This document shows positions 36,513 through 43,037 of a stretch of 64,000 bases of DNA, piece after piece (positions within the stretch are counted from its first letter, which is position 1; every line of letters starts with the position of its first letter). Origin of the DNA: RHLJ01 sp965222205 (lineage in GTDB: Bacteria > Bacteroidota > Rhodothermia > Balneolales > Balneolaceae); the NCBI GenBank assembly GCA_965222205.1, contig OZ244932.1, forward strand, positions 1,054,001 through 1,118,000, written 5' to 3'. A program made the position numbers and the translations under genes. The notes under the pieces are model-generated. The model was not told where the DNA came from. It searched no databases and saw only the letters and a program-made list of their open reading frames with translations.

Positions 36513-37071
36513 CTCGATCAATTTTATAAGTTCCTTTCTCTTCCAATTCTATCAGCCATGCTTTTAGGTCAAATCCTGTTTTTTCTTGAATGTATTGAAA
36601 TGTAGCATCATCCATTAGTATAGTCCAGCCACCTGCATTCATTTTGCTGAGTGCTGCTTTCAAATTATCCGTTCGTAGGAACAAGAAAACTGGTCTAAAA
36701 CCTTCTTCTTGTAGCTGTATGCCGTACTGCTCGAATTTCTTTAGCGTTCCTGAATCACCTGATCCTACTCGATATTTTGTGTCAATAGCATCTTTTCCAA
36801 CAAAAAAATCAGCAGGTTCATCTGCCCCAAATCTCTTTGGTGGTTCAAAATCTTCACAAGTAGCCTCGAATAAATCTCTAATGAGATTTTCCCAGCACTT
36901 TCCAAGTTCTCTTCCCCAGTACTGCTTGTTTTCACTCTTCAATTCTTGTGTAACACCAAACGCATTCATTAATACATCTGTGTCGTTAAAATCATCTGTA
37001 TAGACTTTATCTGAGAAACTCTTTGAGTACTTATCAAGAACTTCTCCTAGCTTATCTTTTAATTCAGGCAT
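36502..37071 (-). CDS. Type II restriction endonuclease (PD-(D/E)XK type)
   Basis: 189 residues. The active site is visible as PAD (86-88), then DTK (97-99) in GKDAIDTKYRVGSGDSGTLKK; the upstream E/Q-rich helix WGRELGKCWENLIRDLF fits the first core helix. Its overlap with the methyltransferase gene and the divergent regulator make the assignment strong, although I cannot name a prototype. Expression before methylation would be harmful; the hairpin at 37077-37098 and the operator at 37149-37163 lie in its leader. Confidence 0.8.
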   Translation of the reverse strand: MPELKDKLGEVLDKYSKSFSDKVYTDDFNDTDVLMNAFGVTQELKSENKQYWGRELGKCWENLIRDLFEATCEDFEPPKRFGADEPADFFVGKDAIDTKYRVGSGDSGTLKKFEQYGIQLQEEGFRPVFLFLRTDNLKAALSKMNAGGWTILMDDATFQYIQEKTGFDLKAWLIELEEKGTYKIDRDGN

Positions 37072-37076
37072 AGCAA

Positions 37077-37098
37077 TTCTTTACTTTCCAGTAAAGAA
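37077..37098. promoter_or_regulatory. Inverted repeat directly before the endonuclease gene
   Basis: TTCTTTACT-4-AGTAAAGAA, exact nine-base arms, 5 bp upstream of the start of the endonuclease gene. It could be an operator or a hairpin over the ribosome-binding site that restrains endonuclease translation. Confidence 0.6.
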
Positions 37099-37148
37099 AG
37101 CTATTTTAGCACCAAAGAATCAATAATCTTTCGCTAAGATAAATAAAG

Positions 37149-37163
37149 TTTCGTAAAACGAAA
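37149..37163. promoter_or_regulatory. Controller-type operator between the divergent XRE and endonuclease genes
   Basis: TTTCGT-AAA-ACGAAA is a perfect palindrome, followed 6 bp later by TTTTC-GT-GAAAA that runs into the GTG start of the XRE gene, and preceded by a single TTTCG. Repeated copies in a divergent promoter are typical of restriction-modification controller proteins. Confidence 0.6.
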
Positions 37164-37173
37164 ACATATTTTC

Positions 37174-37386
37174 GTGAAAAGCAACAAAATAAAATACAAT
37201 AGGATAAAGGTTGTTCTTGCGGAAAAGGACAGGTCAAGTAAGTGGCTCGCAGAACAAGTTGGTAAAGATAAATCTACTGTATCTCGGTGGTGTACGAATG
37301 ATATGCAGCCTTCCATTGAATCCCTTTTTTTAATTGCAAAAGTATTGGAAGTTTCTCCGAAAGATTTATTGAATGATGGTTTTTAA
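37174..37386 (+). CDS. XRE-family controller protein of the restriction-modification module
   Basis: 70 residues, the length of C-protein regulators. KWLAEQVGKDKSTVSRWCTND is the helix-turn-helix, PSIESLFLIAKVLEVSPKDLL the dimer helices. It starts with GTG and overlaps an operator-like palindrome, so it may repress itself. It is divergent from the endonuclease and methyltransferase genes, which it probably times after transfer to a new host. Confidence 0.85.
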   Translation: MKSNKIKYNRIKVVLAEKDRSSKWLAEQVGKDKSTVSRWCTNDMQPSIESLFLIAKVLEVSPKDLLNDGF

Positions 37387-37403
37387 TAATGGGGCCTAAC
37401 ATA

Positions 37404-37434
37404 GGAATATGATGAACTCTATTCATTATATCCC
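37404..37434 (+). repeat. Stem-loop after the XRE gene, weak attC-like candidate
   Basis: GGAATATGATGAA pairs with TTCATTATATCCC over 11 standard pairs and one G-T pair around a five-base loop. It is preceded by GGCCTAACA (37393-37401), a good R''-type core, and followed by CAGTTTGAT. There is no T run, so a simple terminator is unlikely. If it is an attC site it faces opposite to the others. Confidence 0.35.
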
Positions 37435-37452
37435 AGTTTGATCTTTAACTTC

Positions 37453-37493
37453 TATTCATGATATTCTGCTATTTAAACAGAATATCATGAATA
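37453..37493. repeat. 16-bp perfect inverted repeat over the start of the recombinase remnant
   Basis: TATTCATGATATTCTG (37453-37468) and its exact reverse complement (37478-37493) separated by nine AT-rich bases. The right arm contains the ATG of the recombinase fragment. It could be an operator, a translation-blocking hairpin or part of an ancient recombination site. Confidence 0.75.
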
Positions 37494-37660
37494 AAAAAGA
37501 TTTAATTGCAAAGTACAAACATCAGCTTATTCTTAAAAACTTTAGTGAAAATACCATTAATTCATACATTAATGGATTGAATTTATTTTTGAAGTACGTA
37601 CAGAAGAATTCCCTTAATGAAGTTTCTTCGCAAGTATCCTCAGAACGACAGTTAGTATAA
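37487..37660 (+). pseudogene. Tyrosine recombinase (integrase) N-terminal remnant
   Basis: 57 codons then TAA. The translation contains LIAKYKHQLILKNFSENTIN, then SYINGLNLFLKYVQKN and LNEVSS, which is the N-terminal SAM-like core-binding domain of XerC/D-type and integron integrases. The catalytic domain with the R-H-R-Y residues is absent, and the following 90 bp to the next gene hold no continuation that I can find. It sits at the end of the cassette-like array and faces away from it, as integron integrase genes do. Confidence 0.7.
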
Positions 37661-37750
37661 ATATTGAATTTTGAATAGTGTTTGTTGCATGTAATTTGGT
37701 ATTTGAAATTTCCTCCAAGTATCTTCTTTAAAATTTGAAGTAATAGTTTA

Positions 37751-38962
37751 ATGAGAACCATTTCCAAAGAAGTACATCTACGAACCAAAGGCGTTTTGCC
37801 GGTACAGAAACTTAAAGTCCTCCGCGATCTGGAAATCCTGGATTCCCATCCCGATTACCCGATTTTAGACAATCAGTTTCAGCCTAATTCTCTGGATCTT
37901 CGCCTTGGGGAAGTGGCCTATCGGGTACGATGCAGTTTCCTTCCCGAAAACGAGACGGTGGATGAGAAAATAGAACGGCTTTCACAGTATTCGTTTTCAT
38001 TGAAAGATGGAGCTGTTCTTGAAGAGAATTGTGTGTATATCATTCCCTTGCTGGAAAAACTGAACCTGCCTAGTTCTCATTATTCAATCAACCAGGGATA
38101 TTCAAATGGTCAACCTCAGGATGGGGAAGTACAACTGCACGCCTTGGAGAACCTTTCAGGAAAAGCGAATCCCAAAAGCTCCACTGGTCGACTGGATGTA
38201 TTTACCCGTGTAATTACCGATTACTCCCATCGTTTCGAAGAAATAGCTCCTGGCTACAAAGGGAATCTCTATTTAGAGGTAGTTCCAAAATCATTTTCGG
38301 TAAAAGTGGAAACAGGTCAGCGACTCAATCAGCTTAGAATTCGTCATGGCTTAGAAGTAGTTCCCGATCAGGATTTATTGCGAATTCATTCCACCGATCC
38401 ATTGTTGTTCGATGAAAACATCAAGCCGGTTACGATGGAGCAAATCAAGGTGAATCAGGGCTTGTTTATGAGTGTACAGTTAAAAGGGAAGAAAGGGGAG
38501 ATCATCGGCTACAAAGCGAAGAAGCATAATAATTTTATCGATCTGGCGAATATTGGTCATTATGAAGTGGATGAGTACTGGGAGCCGATTTATGCCCAAG
38601 AAAGCAAACAGTTTATTTTGGAACCGGAAGCATTCTACATCTTTGCGTCAAAAGAAAGAATACGAGTCCCTGCCAATCTTGCCTGTGAGATGATGGCTTA
38701 CGATACCGGTTCAGGCGAATTAAGAACTCACTACGCAGGCTTTTTCGATAGTGGTTTTGGAGGTTCTATAGATGACAAAGGAGCCAGAGCTGTTCTGGAA
38801 GTTCGTTCGCACGATGTACCTTTTATGATTGAGGACGGACAAACCTTATTCAGTATGCAGTTCGAGCCAAATACGGAAATCCCTGAGTTTATTTATGGAA
38901 CTGAAATAGATAGCAATTATCAGGGGCAGGGACTCAAACTCGGAAAACATTTTAAGCAGTGA
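37751..38962 (+). CDS. 2'-Deoxycytidine 5'-triphosphate deaminase, two-domain type
   Basis: 403 residues, about twice the length of a single dCTP deaminase. The first dUTPase-like domain has FQPNSLDLRLGEVAYRVR, PKSSTGRLDVFTRVITD and YKGNLYLEVVPKSF; the second has DTGSGELRTHYAGFFDSGFGG (split at residue 345), AVLEVRSHDVPF and DGQTLFSMQFE. It deaminates dCTP to dUTP for thymidylate synthesis. The first gene on the right side of the accessory region; codon use and neighbours are again ordinary. Confidence 0.88.
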   Translation: MRTISKEVHLRTKGVLPVQKLKVLRDLEILDSHPDYPILDNQFQPNSLDLRLGEVAYRVRCSFLPENETVDEKIERLSQYSFSLKDGAVLEENCVYIIPLLEKLNLPSSHYSINQGYSNGQPQDGEVQLHALENLSGKANPKSSTGRLDVFTRVITDYSHRFEEIAPGYKGNLYLEVVPKSFSVKVETGQRLNQLRIRHGLEVVPDQDLLRIHSTDPLLFDENIKPVTMEQIKVNQGLFMSVQLKGKKGEIIGYKAKKHNNFIDLANIGHYEVDEYWEPIYAQESKQFILEPEAFYIFASKERIRVPANLACEMMAYDTGSGELRTHYAGFFDSGFGGSIDDKGARAVLEVRSHDVPFMIEDGQTLFSMQFEPNTEIPEFIYGTEIDSNYQGQGLKLGKHFKQ

Positions 38963-39183
38963 TGAACAAATTACTGGTCACTCATTGTGTTTGTCATGCC
39001 ATCAGTTTTGAGGAAGTAAAAGAGGTTTCAGAGAAAGAGGGATTTAAATCGGTTAAAGAATTACAAGCCGCTGAGATTTGCAGCACCAATTGTAAGATGT
39101 GCAAGCCCTACGTAGAACTAATGCTGGAATCCGGAAGAACTGCTTTTGAGCCCGGAGAGTATTTGAAGAGTGTTTCTGAGTAG
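38962..39183 (+). CDS. BFD-like [2Fe-2S]-binding protein
   Basis: 73 residues from ATG 38962, which overlaps the TGA of the deaminase gene. The cysteines HCVC and ICSTNCKMC, in a helical setting (SFEEVKEVSEKEGFKSVKEL), match the bacterioferritin-associated ferredoxin-like domain. It may carry an Fe-S cluster for electron transfer or iron release. Whether the link to dCTP deaminase is functional is unknown. Confidence 0.75.
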   Translation: MNKLLVTHCVCHAISFEEVKEVSEKEGFKSVKELQAAEICSTNCKMCKPYVELMLESGRTAFEPGEYLKSVSE

Positions 39184-39187
39184 GATA

Positions 39188-39254
39188 ATCCCCCTTTGAA
39201 GGGGTGCCTCAAGCATCTATAATTTATTTGGGAGAAAGATATGAGGCGGGGGAT
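39188..39254. repeat. Intergenic palindromic repeat
   Basis: ATCCCCC at 39188 pairs with GGGGGAT at 39248-39254, enclosing CCCCTT-TG-AAGGGG (39191-39204). A related layout recurs at 48131-48200 (TGTCCCTCT, AGAGGGACA, AGGGAGAGGA), so this is probably a dispersed element. The 39184-39521 gap otherwise holds the REP pair listed separately and no gene. Confidence 0.55.
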
Positions 39255-39402
39255 GTAAAGAACGCTGAGTGAACATCCCTCTGGTTCCCGAAAGCTCACA
39301 TAAATGGGACTTTCGAAAACCGTATTCCTTCAAAGGGAGAATTATTTATGCTTCGAATTTTAATTTAATTTTTCGTCAACTCAAGTCTTCTAAAAAAACC
39401 AG

Positions 39403-39510
39403 GTCATCCTGAACTTGTTTCAGGATCTTATGAATGAGCTTTGATTTAATTATTTGTCATTGTTTTCTTCTTCAAACCCAACAAAGATCCCGAAATAAAT
39501 TCGGGATGAC
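39403..39510. repeat. Pair of REP-like hairpins in inverted orientation
   Basis: ATCCTGAA-5-TTCAGGAT (39406-39426) and ATCCCGAA-5-TTCGGGAT (39487-39507) share a GTCATCC/GGATGAC outer end and face each other over 60 bp, like a bacterial interspersed mosaic element. They lie in the gap before rsmE. Confidence 0.75.
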
Positions 39511-39566
39511 CCCGCAAAAGGTTGAGATGTATTTTATATTTTCCTTTTTTGAAAAATCATAAACAA

Positions 39567-40268
39567 ATGAACAACATCTTCTTTGCATCTCCATCTGATT
39601 TTAATGCAGATGATACTGTAGAAATAAAAAATCAGGAAGCGACTCATATAAGCAAAGTTCTGCGGCATAAAGTCGGAGATATTATTCTGGTGGCTGATGG
39701 GGAAGGAGCCAGATTTGAAGTTGAGATTCTGGAGATTACCAAGAAATCAGTTCTTGGAAAGAAATTAACCACAGCCTGTGAGGCTTTTCCTTCAAAAAAG
39801 AAAATTCTGGCGTTTGGGATTATCAAAAAGCGGGATCGGCTGGAATTTGCCATAGAGAAAGCAGTTGAGCTGGGAGCTTGGGAGATTGTTCTGTTTAATG
39901 CTGATCACTCTGAACGGAATCGTATTAATTCAGAAAGACTCGAAACTCAGATCATAAGTGCGTTCAAGCAGAGTGGAAGGTTTTGGCTTCCAAAACTGGC
40001 AATATTGGACTCACTGGACGAGGTATATGATCAATATGGAGGAGGTAACTTCCTGATGGCGCATGTGGAAGCTGAGAGAAGCGAACACCCTATAGAGTTA
40101 GAAACTGGAAATAATGTGATGATGATAGGACCTGAAGGAGGGTTTTCATCCCGTGAAAAAGAAATTCATCGTTCAAAAGGAGGGGAGTTAGTTTCTCTTG
40201 GACCGAACCGTTTAAGAGCTGAAACGGCAGTAGTGACTTTTCTTTCTCAGTATTTATTCTCTGAATGA
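39567..40268 (+). CDS. rsmE: 16S rRNA (uracil1498-N3)-methyltransferase
   Basis: 233 residues from ATG 39567, where the family start NNIFFASPSDF begins. HISKVLRHKVGD, FGIIKKRDRLEFAIEKAVELG and the SPOUT knot MMIGPEGGFSSREKEI with SLGPNRLRAETAVVTFLSQYL are all present. It methylates N3 of U1498 in the ribosomal small subunit. Its end overlaps the next, convergent gene by 15 bp. Confidence 0.95.
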   Translation: MNNIFFASPSDFNADDTVEIKNQEATHISKVLRHKVGDIILVADGEGARFEVEILEITKKSVLGKKLTTACEAFPSKKKILAFGIIKKRDRLEFAIEKAVELGAWEIVLFNADHSERNRINSERLETQIISAFKQSGRFWLPKLAILDSLDEVYDQYGGGNFLMAHVEAERSEHPIELETGNNVMMIGPEGGFSSREKEIHRSKGGELVSLGPNRLRAETAVVTFLSQYLFSE

Positions 40269-40670
40269 AGATACATCCGGCTCTATAAATCGTTGTTTTG
40301 CCTCTTTTGATTCAAACACATTGAAACTGTAGTGACTGGATAGCAATTCTTTAAAACGATCTTTTAATTCCGGGTTAGCAGATATGAATTCCTGAAAAGT
40401 TTTAGACTTTTTTTTCTTCATGAAATGATGGACTGCTTCAACCGCTGCTACCGTTACTGTTGCGTGGAATTTATTCGCTGCCTGTAATGACTTGGCATAT
40501 CTTTTGATCTGAGTGACAATATTTTCAATAGCCGTATCCACTCCATATTTGGATATCTCAATCCAAGCCAGTCTTAGATGCGCTTCATGTGTAAACATCT
40601 CAGAGGGTAAGGTGCAGTCATGAAATTGTTGTTCAAATTCTGAATCAGTATATGAATAGTGCTTTTCCAT
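40254..40670 (-). CDS. Conserved hypothetical protein (138 residues)
   Basis: FTHEAHLRLAWIEISKYG followed by KFHATVTVAAVEAVHHFM contains regularly spaced His and Glu residues on predicted helices, which could bind a metal. No signal or membrane segment. I cannot name the family beyond conserved hypothetical. Convergent with rsmE and 28 bp from the SigZ-like gene on the same strand. Confidence 0.7.
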   Translation of the reverse strand: MEKHYSYTDSEFEQQFHDCTLPSEMFTHEAHLRLAWIEISKYGVDTAIENIVTQIKRYAKSLQAANKFHATVTVAAVEAVHHFMKKKKSKTFQEFISANPELKDRFKELLSSHYSFNVFESKEAKQRFIEPDVSSFRE

Positions 40671-40698
40671 GAAGTTAATATACCGGGGTTTTTATAAT

Positions 40699-41250
40699 CT
40701 AACAGCTAGCGCAACAACTCCGTTGACAATCCTGCTCACCTACCAAGAGTCCATCCTCATTAAGACTAAACTGGCAACATTCTACGAACTTTTGCTTTAG
40801 GATCTCTTTAGCCCGGTACACTCTTGATTTAACATTTGAAAGGCTAAGATCTAATTCTTCGGCTGCTTCAACTTGCTTTTTGCCTTCTATGTTGATCAAA
40901 GTTACAACCTTTCCATATTTTTGAGGGAGCTCTTCTACAAAGTTATCAAAGCAGCAGAATTCAATATCATCCGATTCAAAGTCTTCGGATAATAGTTCCT
41001 GATTAAATTCAGAAAGAGCAACGGTATCTTTCGTTTTTCGGAAATGCTCAGCAATTTGATTTCGGGTAATCTGAAAAGCCCATGCTTTTACCTTTGCAGA
41101 ATCTTTTAATTGATCAAGCTTCAAATGGATTTTAATGAAGACTTCCTGAAGGATATCTCTGGAAAGCTCCTTGTCTTTAACTCTCTTAAGTATGAAATAA
41201 AAGAGGGATTCCTGTAAAGAATCCCATATTTGTCGAGTGTCTTTACTCAT
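40699..41250 (-). CDS. sigZ: SigZ-like ECF sigma factor with cysteine-rich tail
   Basis: 183 residues from ATG 41250. Region 2 is LFYFILKRVKDKELSRDILQEVFIKIH with KAWAFQITRNQIAEHFRK; region 4 is PQKYGKVVTLINIEGKKQVEAAEELDLSLSNVKSRVYRAKE (residues about 115-155). The tail ends with CCQFSLNEDG and CQRSCCASC, seven cysteines in the last thirty residues, resembling SigZ. No anti-sigma gene adjoins. Instead, a 41-residue cysteine-rich peptide gene ends four bases before its ATG, so the two are translationally linked. A metal- or thiol-responsive sigma factor is the natural hypothesis. Confidence 0.85.
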   Translation of the reverse strand: MSKDTRQIWDSLQESLFYFILKRVKDKELSRDILQEVFIKIHLKLDQLKDSAKVKAWAFQITRNQIAEHFRKTKDTVALSEFNQELLSEDFESDDIEFCCFDNFVEELPQKYGKVVTLINIEGKKQVEAAEELDLSLSNVKSRVYRAKEILKQKFVECCQFSLNEDGLLVGEQDCQRSCCASC

Positions 41251-41254
41251 TCTT

Positions 41255-41380
41255 TTAATTGCAGCAATCGCATTTTGAGCAATCACAATTTTCGCAGGTG
41301 CAGTTATTGGCTTTGCAATTTACGCAATCGCAGGTTGAGCAATCGCAATTTGTACATTCGCATGTTCCTTTAATACTCAT
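41255..41380 (-). CDS. Metallothionein-like cysteine-rich peptide (41 residues)
   Basis: The translation is MSIKGTCECTNCDCSTCDCV continuing NCKANNCTCENCDCSKCDCC and a final N. It has 14 cysteines at positions 7, 9, 12, 14, 17, 19, 22, 27, 29, 32, 34, 37, 39 and 40, in repeated C-x-C-x-x-C steps, with acidic spacers and no hydrophobic residue apart from the start. This is the composition of a metallothionein binding zinc, copper or cadmium. It ends four bases before the SigZ-like gene. No purifying-selection test was possible here, but the uninterrupted repeat and tight linkage make coding likely. Confidence 0.72.
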   Translation of the reverse strand: MSIKGTCECTNCDCSTCDCVNCKANNCTCENCDCSKCDCCN

Positions 41381-41445
41381 ATCAAGATGATTTAATTAAT
41401 GTTCATCAGGTAGATGCAAATTACCGCAAAAGGATTCAAAAAAAA

Positions 41446-41796
41446 CTACCTCTTTTTCTTCTTCTTGCTGGATTTTGCCTGAGGATTAAACTCAAGACAC
41501 CGATCAACCCAGAGTTCTAATTCGTCCTCACGAACTAAAACACGGTTATTCACATAAAGATACCCTTTCATTCGCTTTTTTGTAAAATCCATTGGCCGAA
41601 CACCTTCATCATGCTGATATTTCAGTTCAGCCTCCTCACCGACTCTGGCCATCAGTTCATCCTTAATAACCCCGACGCACATTTTATCATCCACCAGAAT
41701 GCAAAGTCCGCCAAACATCTTCTTATGCTCAAAGGTGATATTTTTATTATCCAGAACAGTCAGGATTCGTTCAGCAAGTATTTCGTCATAAGCCAT
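41446..41796 (-). CDS. TfoX/Sxy N-terminal-domain protein
   Basis: 116 residues from ATG 41796 (MAYDEILAERI is the usual start; the frame is open 19 codons further). KKMFGGLCILVDDKMCVGV is the TfoX core, YVNNRVLVREDELELWVDRCL the end, followed by a lysine-rich tail. TfoX/Sxy regulates competence in gammaproteobacteria; for stand-alone N-domain proteins in this group the role is unknown. Confidence 0.85.
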   Translation of the reverse strand: MAYDEILAERILTVLDNKNITFEHKKMFGGLCILVDDKMCVGVIKDELMARVGEEAELKYQHDEGVRPMDFTKKRMKGYLYVNNRVLVREDELELWVDRCLEFNPQAKSSKKKKKR

Positions 41797-41855
41797 AGGG
41801 TAGGGTGTTTTTGGGTTTATAGAATAACAAATCTGATTCACAAAAAGGGACAATA

Positions 41856-42341
41856 CTAAGAGGCGCGTGCATACTTAACACTCAGGAACCTGCTTCGCTG
41901 TTCAAATGAGTTCTGTTCAACAGGTTCCACTACCTGCTCAAACAAATCAATAAACCTTTGCTCATGGGAGTGAGAGTGATTCTTAACCAAATCAAAATGT
42001 ACAAAAGTAGACCATAGAAGAGCTTTGATTCTGGTTTTTTCTTTATCCCACATTCTCATTTCAACGGTTAAGTTTTTACGCCCATATTTAATGAGCTGAG
42101 ACTCGATCAGTACTTCTTGCATGTTAACAGCAGGATTGATGTAGGCAATCATATTACTTCCAACCACCCAGCTTAACCCGTTTTTATTTGCTTCCTCGTA
42201 AACATTAAGTCCATAGTGCTCGATCAGGTGATCTTCACGGGCATTCATGAAGTAATCAATATATTTAGAGTTATTCAGATGATTAAAAGGATCACAATCC
42301 TGAAATCTGATTTGTTTAATGCTTGATAGTATTTTTTTCAT
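41856..42341 (-). CDS. 4HBT-family acyl-CoA thioesterase
   Basis: 161 residues in the hotdog fold. IRFQDCDPFNHLNNSKYIDYF contains the catalytic Asp and the Asn/His-rich segment of 4-hydroxybenzoyl-CoA-type thioesterases. It hydrolyses an unknown acyl-CoA. A perfect TATACCGATCGGTATA palindrome lies 12 bp upstream of its start; the same core precedes the adjacent tetR gene, so TetR probably represses it. Confidence 0.85.
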   Translation of the reverse strand: MKKILSSIKQIRFQDCDPFNHLNNSKYIDYFMNAREDHLIEHYGLNVYEEANKNGLSWVVGSNMIAYINPAVNMQEVLIESQLIKYGRKNLTVEMRMWDKEKTRIKALLWSTFVHFDLVKNHSHSHEQRFIDLFEQVVEPVEQNSFEQRSRFLSVKYARAS

Positions 42342-42352
42342 GATTATAAAAT

Positions 42353-42368
42353 TATACCGATCGGTATA
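42353..42368. promoter_or_regulatory. TetR operator before the thioesterase gene
   Basis: TATACCGATCGGTATA, a perfect 16-bp palindrome in the TetR/AcrR style, 12 bp upstream of the thioesterase ATG. Its 14-bp core is identical to the second copy at 42995-43008. Confidence 0.85.
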
Positions 42369-42383
42369 TTAAGGTTAAAATTT

Positions 42384-42983
42384 TTATTGAAGGATATGTT
42401 CTTTGATATGAGATTCGATATGGTCGGTCATCATTAGAATATATGAACGATCGCCGTGGGTAATTGACATAAACACACTGCCTTCTATCATTGAGTAAAT
42501 GTTTTTTGCCAGTTTTTGTATATCGGTGTTCTTATTGAACTCCCCGTTTTCAACTCCCTCAAAAATGATATCAGCAATACTAAGCTCCAGTTTCTTTGCT
42601 GTAAGCCTAACCATTCTGAAAAGGGTGGGGTTGATATGCCTGGTGTCATTACCAACATTTAAAATTGGACATCCCCCCGTGGATTTAGTGATATCGTAAT
42701 AGCCACGGTAGTAATTTGTGATTGCAAAAAGTTTATCGATCGACCGATTGGCTGTGTTAACTGCAGTAGATATCTCCTTAAGAATTAATCTTACATTGTA
42801 TTTAAAAGCTTCAACGGCAAGCTGTTCCTTGTTAGAGAAATTTCCATAAATAGCGCCTTTAGTAAGTCCTGTAGCAGAGGTCAAATCCGACAAACTGGTT
42901 CCTGAATATCCTTTCTTGTTAAAAATAGGAGCAACTGTTTTTATGATATATGTACTAGTGTCTTTTATGTCCGCGAAATTTAT
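42384..42983 (-). CDS. TetR-family regulator lacking a standard start codon
   Basis: About 199 residues if translation begins at the ATA at 42983. The HTH is complete in frame: TVAPIFNKKGYSGTSLSDLT, then SATGLTKGAIYGNFSNKEQL. The ligand domain has GGCPILNVGNDTRHINP. Upstream of the HTH there is no ATG, GTG or TTG before an in-frame TAA; the first usual start, a TTG at 42893, would remove the first HTH helix. Either ATA is used, or the ATG was mutated and the gene is damaged. Identical operators lie in front of this gene and before the thioesterase. Confidence 0.75.
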   Translation of the reverse strand: MNFADIKDTSTYIIKTVAPIFNKKGYSGTSLSDLTSATGLTKGAIYGNFSNKEQLAVEAFKYNVRLILKEISTAVNTANRSIDKLFAITNYYRGYYDITKSTGGCPILNVGNDTRHINPTLFRMVRLTAKKLELSIADIIFEGVENGEFNKNTDIQKLAKNIYSMIEGSVFMSITHGDRSYILMMTDHIESHIKEHILQ

Positions 42984-42993
42984 GAGTTAATAA

Positions 42994-43009
42994 TATACCG
43001 ATCGGTATT
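42994..43009. promoter_or_regulatory. TetR operator before the tetR gene
   Basis: Core ATACCGATCGGTAT (42995-43008), identical to the copy before the thioesterase gene, 11 bp upstream of the proposed ATA start. Two equal sites support autoregulation and joint control. Confidence 0.85.
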
Positions 43010-43037
43010 TAATAATAAAAAAGAAAATTCAGCTCAA

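Noticed and set aside
25200..37700. Interpretation as a prophage or an insertion-sequence-bounded island
   Set aside because: No phage structural gene, transposase, terminal inverted repeats or tRNA attachment site is present.
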